Made by a program: the position numbers and the translations under genes | Notes under the pieces: generated by a model | The model's database searches: none | Told to the model about the DNA's origin: nothing | The model's input: the letters and a program-made list of their open reading frames with translations, nothing else | Part shown: positions 26,302 through 32,688 of the stretch, one piece after another | Position numbering within the stretch: position 1 is the stretch's first letter | How the letters are laid out: every line of letters begins with the position of its first letter | Source of the DNA: DASRAP01 sp035277145 | Lineage (GTDB): Bacteria; Gemmatimonadota; Gemmatimonadetes; Gemmatimonadales; Gemmatimonadaceae | NCBI GenBank assembly: GCA_035277145.1 | Contig: DATELA010000066.1 | Location: 1-64,000, forward strand | Direction of reading: 5' to 3' | DNA length: 64,000 bases

Positions 26302-26816
26302 CACGCGCGCAAGTGCGCCGACTCACACTCGCGCTGCCAAGCGCGATGTCGGAATTGCCGCTCCGGGATCGACTGCACCTCGATGACCAGATCAATTTTC
26401 TCATTGTGCGCATCGGCACCGAACGTTTTGCATTTGACATGACGCGCGTGGTCGAAGTCGTCGACGCCACGTCACTCGATCTCGTTCCGCAGCTCGGCGA
26501 CGCGACGCTCGGTCTCGTCACGTGGCGCGGAAAAGCGCACGCGGTGTGGTCGACGGGTGGAACGCTCCGCGCGTCCGTCGAGAAGATCGATACGGCGGTA
26601 TTCTTGCGTGATGATCCTCCGGTCGCGTTCGCTGTGGACGATGTCGAAGACATCGTGACTGTTCCGGGCACGAGCGTGCGCGCATTGAACGGCGTTGACG
26701 ACGGGGCGGGTCTCGTGCTCGGCGCGCTGCACGTCGACGATTCACTCGCCACTGTGGTCGATCCGATTGTGCTCGCGGCCGCACTGCGCGGCCGGGACGA
26801 GGTCGTCGCCTCATGA
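26298..26816 (+). CDS. Divergent CheW-domain protein (second of three)
   Basis: A 172-residue protein with a CheW-like fold that is weaker than the other two. FLIVRIGTERFAFDMTRVVEVV, LGLVTWRGKAHAV and VAFAVDDVEDIVTVPG line up with the CheW strands, but the usual PVxDLR block after the RG loop is replaced by VWSTGGTL. It has about 35 extra residues at the N-terminus. It may couple CheA to a non-canonical partner instead of a receptor, or have lost the P5 contact; this is inference. The ATG at 26298 overlaps the cheB stop, and its own stop overlaps the third cheW. Confidence 0.78.
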   Translation: MTRAQVRRLTLALPSAMSELPLRDRLHLDDQINFLIVRIGTERFAFDMTRVVEVVDATSLDLVPQLGDATLGLVTWRGKAHAVWSTGGTLRASVEKIDTAVFLRDDPPVAFAVDDVEDIVTVPGTSVRALNGVDDGAGLVLGALHVDDSLATVVDPIVLAAALRGRDEVVAS

Positions 26817-27286
26817 CTGCCACCGCCGATCGCATTCAACTCGTCACGTTCGCGGTCGCCGGTGATCGTTTTGCGACGGACATTTTTTCCGTGGAGCGTG
26901 TGCTTCGGTACACTCAGCCGCGGCCGGTTCCCAATACGCCGGCGTGGTTGCTCGGTGTCATCGATTATCGCGATCGCGTTGTGCCGGTCCTGGATTTGCG
27001 CGCACGGCTCGAATTGCCGACGGCGGCGCCGACCGCCACGACGCGCGTGCTCGTGTTTGAAGTCGAGGGGCAGTGGATCGGTGTGCTGGTCGACTCCGTA
27101 CACGAAGTCGCGACGATTGCGCGCGGTGACATCGAAGCACCGCCGGCACTGTTCCGCGGACTGACGAAAGACTATCTCATGGGACTGCTGCGGCGGTCGG
27201 AGGGCGTTGTGATCGTTCTGGATGCCGGCAAACTGTTCACGTCACAAGAGCGGCTCGTGCTCGAGCAGAGCGGAGGTGCGCGGTGA
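26813..27286 (+). CDS. cheW: CheW-domain coupling protein (third of three)
   Basis: A 157-residue CheW domain with the complete middle block WLLGVIDYRDRVVPVLDLRARL, which contacts CheA and receptors, and LVFEVEGQWIGVLVDSVHEVATI. The tail LMGLLRRSEGVVIVLDAGKLF is typical of CheW. It closes the cheR-cheD-cheB-cheW block and overlaps the next TPR gene by GTGA. Having two good CheW proteins and one divergent copy for a single CheA suggests separate receptor or partner classes. Confidence 0.9.
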   Translation: MTATADRIQLVTFAVAGDRFATDIFSVERVLRYTQPRPVPNTPAWLLGVIDYRDRVVPVLDLRARLELPTAAPTATTRVLVFEVEGQWIGVLVDSVHEVATIARGDIEAPPALFRGLTKDYLMGLLRRSEGVVIVLDAGKLFTSQERLVLEQSGGAR

Positions 27287-28134
27287 GCGATCTCATCACG
27301 TGGCGTGCGCGGCGTTCGGCGCTCAACGCACGACTGGATGAACCCGATGCGGTGGTGGAGCGCGACGCGATCAAGGACGACATCATCGCGTTGTTCAAGG
27401 CGGTCGAACAAAGCATCACGGATCTCACCGCATTGAAAGCGGAGATCAAGTCGCTCGTCGACAAATGGAAGACATTGCAGGCACCGACCAGCGCGCCGCA
27501 GTTCGCCGGCGAAGCGCCGCTCGTGCACGCCGATCACATCGGCGCGTCCACGTTCATCGAGAAAGGGTGGAGCAGACTTTCGCTGGGCGATTACGAAGGC
27601 GCGGAAGCGTCGCTGCTGAAAGCGATCGAACTCTCTCCGGGGAATCCGCAGTCCGAAGCGCTACTCGGTTGGGCGCAGATGCTGCAGGAGAAATACGACG
27701 ACGCGCTCATGAACTTTCAGCGCGTGTTGATGCGCGAACCACAGAACGCACTCGCGCGCATCAACGTCGGGTACATCTGCCTGAAGAAAGGGATTTTCGG
27801 TGAAGCCATCGAGCATTTGTCGAAAGCAATTCGACTCGACAACGACAAGAAGGCGACGCTGTACGCGCATTTTTATCTCGGGCTCGTGTATCTCGAGCGC
27901 GAGATGTACGACGACGCGCAGACGTTCTTTCGAAAAACGCTCGCACTCGGTCCGAATTTGATCGAGGCGTATTACGAGCTTGGCAGGTCGCAGTGGTTCA
28001 ACGAGGAACAGGACGCCGCAAAACAGACGTGGCGCGACGGACACGCGGCCAACAAGTTCAGCCCGTGGGGAAAGAAGTGCGCGGAAGTGCTCAAGACGGT
28101 CGAGGGCGGAGGGACACCGCCGCGCGGCGTGTGA
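27283..28134 (+). CDS. Coiled-coil and TPR protein, last gene of the chemosensory cluster
   Basis: A 283-residue cytoplasmic protein. The first 65 residues are charged helix (IIALFKAVEQSITDLTALKAEIKSLVDKW), probably coiled coil. Residues about 85-265 hold five TPRs (ASTFIEKGWSRLSLGDYEGAEAS, ALARINVGYICLKKGIFGEAIEHL). No enzyme motif is present. It is joined to the last cheW by GTGA and to the secreted HExxH gene by GTGA, and is a likely adaptor. The specific function is not known. Confidence 0.82.
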   Translation: MSDLITWRARRSALNARLDEPDAVVERDAIKDDIIALFKAVEQSITDLTALKAEIKSLVDKWKTLQAPTSAPQFAGEAPLVHADHIGASTFIEKGWSRLSLGDYEGAEASLLKAIELSPGNPQSEALLGWAQMLQEKYDDALMNFQRVLMREPQNALARINVGYICLKKGIFGEAIEHLSKAIRLDNDKKATLYAHFYLGLVYLEREMYDDAQTFFRKTLALGPNLIEAYYELGRSQWFNEEQDAAKQTWRDGHAANKFSPWGKKCAEVLKTVEGGGTPPRGV

Positions 28135-29117
28135 CGCCGGGAGTCGCGTTGACCGTGCGCGTAGCGCGCGCAGTCGTATCGGGCGCGGTCGCACTGACCG
28201 CGCTTCTGTTTTTGGCGCCGGCGCACGCCGCCGCACAGGACGACGCCGAGCGATTTCAGAGCGGGCGATTCACGATCCTCGCGTACCCAGGTGACGCCAC
28301 GCTCGCGCGCAGCTTGCTCGCGCGTGCGCTCGCCCGTGACACGTTTCCCGGATTGCCCCGGCCGTCGGCGGCGGTGACCATCGCGCTCGCGCCCGACGAC
28401 ACGCGATTCCGCGAGTGGACCGGTTCGGGGTTTCCGGAGTGGGGCGCTGCTGCCGCATTTCCGTCGACGATGCGCATCGTCATGCACGGGCGGCGCGCGG
28501 GGAGCGACGCCGGGGATCCGGTGGTCGTGCTTCGCCACGAACTCGCGCATCTGGCGCTCGCGGAGGCGCTCGGCGACCGGCCACCGCGGTGGTTCGACGA
28601 GGGATACGCGAGCTACGCGGCGGGCGAGTGGGGCCGGGAAGAGATCCTCGCGACGAACGTCGCGCTCCTGGTCCGGGGTCCATTCACATTCGATGCTCTG
28701 GAGGACGCGTTCGCTGGTGGGACGACGCGCGCAACTGCGGCGTACGCCTTGGCCCACCGGGCTGTTGCAGAGCTGGCCGCGCTTGACCCGAACCGCGGGC
28801 TAACGCTGTTTTTCGCGCGGTGGCGTGAGGGGGCGTCGCTCGATGCAGCGATCCGGTCGTCCTACGGCATCACACTGGGTGCATTCGAGGATCGCTGGCG
28901 TTCGCGCACGCGGCGAAAGTACGGCATGCTCGCGCTGGCGGCGGATCTCACACTTGTGGCGGGATTGATCAGCGCAGTCGTTGTACCGGTGTACCTCGCC
29001 CGTCGAAAACGCGAGCGAAAACGGCTCGAAACATTACGAAACAATGAAGCCGCGCAGGAGCAGCGGGCGCGCGAGAGCGCACTCGACGCGCTGCTCGGCA
29101 AAAACAGTGACTCGTGA
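28131..29117 (+). CDS. Secreted, C-terminally anchored HExxH (gluzincin, peptidase MA-like) protein
   Basis: A 328-residue protein with an N-terminal signal sequence (hydrophobic to about residue 29, ending APAHAAAQ). The zinc motif HELAH is at 136-140 and a downstream glutamate E157 lies in WFDEGYASYAAG, the gluzincin pattern of peptidase MA and M1-like families. A C-terminal hydrophobic helix (about 270-290) is followed by a basic tail (RRKRERKR), so the catalytic part should face the periplasm. The start GTG 28131 forms GTGA with the TPR gene; the frame is open upstream without a signal sequence. The substrate is unknown. It may be a passenger of the operon rather than part of the Che system. 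Confidence 0.82.
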   Translation: MTPGVALTVRVARAVVSGAVALTALLFLAPAHAAAQDDAERFQSGRFTILAYPGDATLARSLLARALARDTFPGLPRPSAAVTIALAPDDTRFREWTGSGFPEWGAAAAFPSTMRIVMHGRRAGSDAGDPVVVLRHELAHLALAEALGDRPPRWFDEGYASYAAGEWGREEILATNVALLVRGPFTFDALEDAFAGGTTRATAAYALAHRAVAELAALDPNRGLTLFFARWREGASLDAAIRSSYGITLGAFEDRWRSRTRRKYGMLALAADLTLVAGLISAVVVPVYLARRKRERKRLETLRNNEAAQEQRARESALDALLGKNSDS

Positions 29118-29128
29118 CCCGAAGTTGC

Positions 29129-29157
29129 TTGACACTCCCCTCTACGATCCATAACCT
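29129..29157 (+). promoter_or_regulatory. Possible sigma-70-type promoter before the small membrane protein
   Basis: A consensus TTGACA (29129-29134) lies just after the HExxH gene, with a weak -10-like TAACCT 17 bases downstream (29152-29157). The ATG of the small protein is only 6 bases further, so a transcript would have almost no leader. The -10 match is poor, so this is tentative. Confidence 0.35.
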
Positions 29158-29163
29158 TTTTCC

Positions 29164-29364
29164 ATGGCTTCCGCGTCGACTCCGCAGAGCGCAAAACTAC
29201 CCGCAGATTTGACCGTCCGTGCGCGCGGGTATGTATGGTGGATTGCAGCCGCAGTGACGCTCCTTGCTGGATACGCCGATCTCTGGCGCGGCGGTGAAAC
29301 GCTCGCACCAATCCTGCTGGTGGTGGGGTACTGTGTATTGGTACCTGTTGCGATTCTGCGATAA
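29164..29364 (+). CDS. Small two-helix membrane protein
   Basis: A 66-residue protein with two hydrophobic segments, about residues 23-41 (YVWWIAAAVTLLAGYADLW) and 48-65 (APILLVVGYCVLVPVAIL). The first 22 residues are polar and probably cytoplasmic. I do not recognise the family. No good Shine-Dalgarno is seen, although a TTGACA lies 30 bases upstream. It fills the gap between the HExxH gene and tRNA-Val. Coding is supported by the length, the two clear helices and the G+C pattern, not by a known homologue. Confidence 0.6.
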   Translation: MASASTPQSAKLPADLTVRARGYVWWIAAAVTLLAGYADLWRGGETLAPILLVVGYCVLVPVAILR

Positions 29365-29365
29365 G
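29338..29365 (+). promoter_or_regulatory. Possible promoter for tRNA-Val
   Basis: TTGGTA (29338-29343) and GATAAG (29360-29365) are spaced by 16 bases and match four of six consensus bases each. Initiation would fall about 30 bases before the tRNA. The site overlaps the 3' end of the small membrane-protein gene. No other candidate is visible in the gap. Confidence 0.35.
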
Positions 29366-29400
29366 GTTGTCGGTCTCGCGATGGGGGCAGGAGCTCGTAC

Positions 29401-29474
29401 GGGCGAATAGCTCAGTTGGTTAGAGCACCTGCCTTACACGCAGGGGGTCGGGGGTTCGAGTCCCTCTTCGCCCA
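29401..29474 (+). tRNA. tRNA-Val (anticodon UAC)
   Basis: A 74-base cloverleaf. The acceptor strands GGGCGAA (29401-29407) and TTCGCCC (29467-29473) pair fully, with discriminator A at 29474. The anticodon stem is CCTGC/GCAGG with loop CTTACAC, giving anticodon TAC (valine, GUA codon). The D-arm contains AGCTCAGTTGGTTAGAGC, and the T-loop TTCGAGT closes a G/C-rich stem. The 3' CCA is not encoded (the next bases are TGT), so it must be added by nucleotidyltransferase. Confidence 0.96.
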
Positions 29475-29544
29475 TGTGATGCTGGAGGGGCGCGCCATCC
29501 GGTGCGTTCAACGAGCGATGGAATTCTTGAAGGAGCGCGGAGAG

Positions 29545-31302
29545 ATGACACGGCTACGCTTCACGATGACGTTGTGCGGCGCCGCATTGCTGAGTGCAGG
29601 AAGTGTCACGTCTGCCGGTGCGCAGATCAGCCGGGTTCAACCGCTGCCGTGCACTGAAGCGCCGCGCTTTCTCATCATCACGCCCCAGGTTGCGGGCGGC
29701 TTAAGAGCGCGACAGGACGCAGAGAATCAGCTGCGCCAACGGCTCAAGGCCGATATTTCAACCAAGGAAGCGTGCATTATCCCGAAGCCTGAGGCCGACG
29801 GGATCTTGACGCAATCGAAGTTCCCGATTGACACCGCGATGTCAGCGGTCGACGCGCTGGCGCTTGGTCAGCCACTGCGCGCCGACGAGGTGTTGCTGTC
29901 GGAGATGAAGAATTCAGGCGGTACGTTCCAGTATTCAGGTATGCTCGTGCTGCAGCGCGACCAGTGGCTGCGTGATCGTGTGCCGGCCGCCGTTGCGGAT
30001 CCGACTCAAAGCGGCGCTGCGAAGCAATTCACGAAGTCCGTTGAAGATTTGCGCAAGCAGCTGCCGCACGAGCTGGCGTGCTATCGTCATGTGCGCGCCA
30101 ACAAGGCTGCCGAGGCAGAAGCGGCGGCTCGCGCCGGCATTGCGGCGTATCCGGAAGCGGTGATTTCACGGTTGTGCCTCGCGTCTGCGCTCGAGCAGCA
30201 GCACAAGACGGATGCAATGCTGGCCACGATCAATGAGGTACTTCAGCGCGATTCGTTGAACGTTGCCGCGCTCATGTTTGCCATGCGCGGCTATTTCGAA
30301 AAAACAGACACGAACAAATTTGCTAGCGTCGCCAGCCGAATCGTCGCGCTCGATCCGACGAATTCGCAGGTCGAAAGCATCATCGGAACGCTTGCGGCGT
30401 GGAGACGTTCGGATATCGCCCTGCCGATGATCGAGAGGATTCTCAAAGAAGATCCTGAGAACAAGAACTTGCGCGACATCGAGTTCCGGCTGGAGTATTT
30501 CGCAGGTAAATGGGACCGAGCGGCCATCCGCGCTGAAACGCTCGCGATGCTCGACACCGCGCGTGTTGATACGACGTTCATTCAGCGTGTTGTCAGCGCG
30601 TATGCGAACGACAGCCAGCCCAACAAAGTGCTCGAATGGCTGACCAAGGGGACGAAGAAATTCCCGACGAACGTGCCAATGGCGTTCTCGCGTGCGCAGC
30701 AGCTCAAGCGCATGGGACAGACCCAGGCAGCGATCGACGAGTACAAGCGCTTGCTCGGCCTCGCGCCACGAACGGCGCAGATCCGTTTGTACATCGCGAA
30801 CTATTTCGAAGAACTTCAGCAGACAGACTCAGCGAACGCTTGGCTTCGTCGTGCTGGTGAGCAACCTGAGGATCGCCCGCAGGCTGGCTCGCTCGCGATT
30901 GGTTCAGCGCTTCGGCAGTTCAATAGCGCGAACGCGAAGATGAAGGACACCGCGCAAAAAGCGGCCAGCCTGCAAGAGTTCAAGAACGCGATCCCGCTGT
31001 TTGCGTTCGCCGATTCGCTTAACCCTGCGGATCCCCGCGGAAAGTTCTACTGGGGATACGCGGCCTACATCATTGGGGCGGACGTTGTTTCGACGCTCGA
31101 TGCGGCAACCCGACTGAAGCCGCCTGTGCGTCCGACCTGCGAACAAGTGAAAGAAGCGCGCGCTTGGATTGATACGGCGAACGAAAAGATTGGCCAGGGT
31201 GGACGCGCTGACCCGGCGAATGCACCGAAGCTATTCCAGTCAATCCAAGAGGTGCTATTCCCTTGGCTCGAGCAGTGGAATAAGACGCTCAAATGCACGT
31301 AG
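29545..31302 (+). CDS. Exported TPR protein
   Basis: A 585-residue protein with an N-terminal signal peptide (MTRLRFTMTLCGAALLSAG to SAGAQ, about 27 residues). The mature part has TPR-like pairs in its middle and C-terminal regions (for example FSRAQQLKRMGQTQAAIDEYKRLLG). It ends with a region holding two cysteines that could pair (TCEQV and LKCT). The first 110 mature residues (PLPCTEAPRFLIITPQ to LQRDQWLRDR) look like a separate domain I cannot name. ATG 29545 is used because it begins the signal peptide and has GGAG nine bases upstream; the frame is open back into the tRNA, which cannot be coding. It is closed by a hairpin terminator. Confidence 0.82.
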   Translation: MTRLRFTMTLCGAALLSAGSVTSAGAQISRVQPLPCTEAPRFLIITPQVAGGLRARQDAENQLRQRLKADISTKEACIIPKPEADGILTQSKFPIDTAMSAVDALALGQPLRADEVLLSEMKNSGGTFQYSGMLVLQRDQWLRDRVPAAVADPTQSGAAKQFTKSVEDLRKQLPHELACYRHVRANKAAEAEAAARAGIAAYPEAVISRLCLASALEQQHKTDAMLATINEVLQRDSLNVAALMFAMRGYFEKTDTNKFASVASRIVALDPTNSQVESIIGTLAAWRRSDIALPMIERILKEDPENKNLRDIEFRLEYFAGKWDRAAIRAETLAMLDTARVDTTFIQRVVSAYANDSQPNKVLEWLTKGTKKFPTNVPMAFSRAQQLKRMGQTQAAIDEYKRLLGLAPRTAQIRLYIANYFEELQQTDSANAWLRRAGEQPEDRPQAGSLAIGSALRQFNSANAKMKDTAQKAASLQEFKNAIPLFAFADSLNPADPRGKFYWGYAAYIIGADVVSTLDAATRLKPPVRPTCEQVKEARAWIDTANEKIGQGGRADPANAPKLFQSIQEVLFPWLEQWNKTLKCT

Positions 31303-31324
31303 GAAGCATTCGATAGCAAGCCTT

Positions 31325-31353
31325 CGCCCGCCGTCGCTTCGCGACGGCGGGCG
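31325..31353 (+). terminator. Hairpin terminator after the exported TPR gene
   Basis: A 13-base arm (31325-31337, CGCCCGCCGTCGC) and its exact complement (31341-31353) enclose a 3-base loop TTC, followed by TTGTGTTTCTG. It lies 22 bases after the TPR stop and 37 before rsmH, separating the preceding unit from the dcw cluster. Confidence 0.85.
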
Positions 31354-31390
31354 TTGTGTTTCTGACATCACGTTCGTACGCTCCGACGCA

Positions 31391-32386
31391 GTGAGCACAA
31401 CGTCATTTCACGAACCAGTTCTCCTCGCTGAGGTCCTGAGATTCCTCGGCGACACGCGACGCGTGTTCGATTGCACACTCGGTGGCGGAGGACACACGGC
31501 CGCGCTACTCGAGCGTGGGGCAACAGTGGTCGGCGTCGATCGCGATCCCGTCGCCCGCGCCAGCGCCGAGACGAGACTCCGTGCACACATCGAACACGGA
31601 ACACTGAAAGTCGTCGCGGCAACCTTCGGCGACGCAGCAGCAAGCGTGCTCGACAACGAAGTGCATTTTGACGGTGCACTCATCGATCTCGGCGTGTCAT
31701 CGCACCAGTTCGACGACGAAACTCGCGGGTTCAGCTTTCGCGAAGGCGTTGCGCTCGACATGCGCATGGGTGGTGGCGCCATCGACGGAAATGGCGGCAT
31801 GACCGCAGCCGAGTGGCTCAACGAAACGCCCGAAGCCGAACTGGAGGCTGCATTCATTAGATACGCCGATGAGCGGCGCGGACGCCGGCTCGCAAAGACT
31901 ATCGTCAGCCGCCGCCAATCAAAGCCATTCGCCACGAGCGACGACCTCGTCGGCGCGATTCGCGCGGTGCTCGGTCCACGCTCCGGAGCGCCGGACTTCG
32001 CGCGGCTTTTTCAGGCGGTTCGCATCGCGGTCAACGACGAGTTTGGCGAGCTCGAGCGCGCGCTTCCGGCCATTCGTGACCGCCTCGCACCCGCAGGTGT
32101 CCTGGTGGTGATCTCGTACCACTCAGGCGAAGACCGAATCGTGAAGCGCGCGTTTCAGGATTGGTCGCGCGCATGCGTGTGCCCTCCGCGACAGCCGATG
32201 TGTACCTGCGGTGGGGTAGCAAAAGGGGAAACTTTGACGAAGAAACCGATCGAGGCGGGGGACGAGGAAGTGGCCCGAAACCCGAGAGCGCGCAGCGCGA
32301 AAATGCGGGTGTGGCGAAAGACCGGCCCGGTACCTAGTGCCCAGTACCCGCGCGCTCAGGGCTCACGGCTCACGGCTCGGGGCTAA
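31391..32386 (+). CDS. rsmH: 16S rRNA (cytosine-1402-N4)-methyltransferase RsmH
   Basis: A 331-residue SAM-dependent enzyme that methylates C1402 in the ribosomal P-site, usually the first or second gene of dcw clusters. Motifs are FHEPVLLAEVL, DCTLGGGGHT (SAM loop), DGALIDLGVSSHQFD, GFSFREGVALDMRM and VVISYHSGEDRIVK. The family normally ends near NPRARSAKMRVWRK. Here about 19 extra residues (GPVPSAQYPRAQGSRLTARG) follow, encoded partly by a 7-base tandem repeat that also supplies the stop. The start GTG 31391 is chosen because family similarity begins there (TTSFHEPVLL); the frame extends upstream. No mraZ is found before it. Confidence 0.94.
   Translation: MSTTSFHEPVLLAEVLRFLGDTRRVFDCTLGGGGHTAALLERGATVVGVDRDPVARASAETRLRAHIEHGTLKVVAATFGDAAASVLDNEVHFDGALIDLGVSSHQFDDETRGFSFREGVALDMRMGGGAIDGNGGMTAAEWLNETPEAELEAAFIRYADERRGRRLAKTIVSRRQSKPFATSDDLVGAIRAVLGPRSGAPDFARLFQAVRIAVNDEFGELERALPAIRDRLAPAGVLVVISYHSGEDRIVKRAFQDWSRACVCPPRQPMCTCGGVAKGETLTKKPIEAGDEEVARNPRARSAKMRVWRKTGPVPSAQYPRAQGSRLTARG
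32354..32384 (+). repeat. 7-bp tandem repeat at the end of rsmH
   Basis: Four units GCTCAGG, GCTCACG, GCTCACG and GCTCGGG plus a trailing GCT fill 32354-32384. A related tract (TAGTGCCCAGTACCC) lies just before it at about 32335-32349. The final unit runs into TAATG, which is both the rsmH stop and the ftsL-like start, so the repeat defines the gene junction. Confidence 0.85.
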
Positions 32387-32688
32387 TGGCTGCCGCTATC
32401 CGCGGACGCTCCATCGTTGCGCTCGTTCTCCTCGGTTTCGTCCTGGTAGCCGTGGGCGTCATATGGCGGAGGAGCGCCGGTGTTGCCCAGGCTCGGGCTA
32501 TTCAACAACTCGAGCAGCAGCGCACCGACCTCCGGGCTCGACGTGCCGCGCTCGAAGCTGAGATACGCGATGCGACGAGCCGTGCTCGTCTCGCACGCAT
32601 CGCCGAAGACCGGTTGGGCATGCGGGTGCCGAGCGACAGTCAGGTAATCACTCTGCCCCGTACGCCAGCCCGTCGTGAAACGCCCTAG
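32386..32688 (+). CDS. ftsL: FtsL-like division protein
   Basis: A 100-residue bitopic protein: transmembrane helix at about 9-28 (SIVALVLLGFVLVAVGVIW), then a charged coiled coil (AIQQLEQQRTDLRARRAALEAEI) and a short tail. It sits between rsmH and the PBP gene, the standard place of ftsL. FtsL forms a complex with FtsB and FtsQ that activates FtsW and FtsI. FtsL and FtsB are not separable by sequence alone; position decides. The stop-start junction with rsmH is TAATG, and it overlaps ftsI by 14 bases. Confidence 0.85.
   Translation: MAAAIRGRSIVALVLLGFVLVAVGVIWRRSAGVAQARAIQQLEQQRTDLRARRAALEAEIRDATSRARLARIAEDRLGMRVPSDSQVITLPRTPARRETP

Noticed and set aside
29416..29544. An upstream start for the exported TPR gene that overlaps the tRNA
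   Set aside because: It would read through tRNA-Val and place residues before a clear signal peptide; ATG 29545 has its own Shine-Dalgarno.
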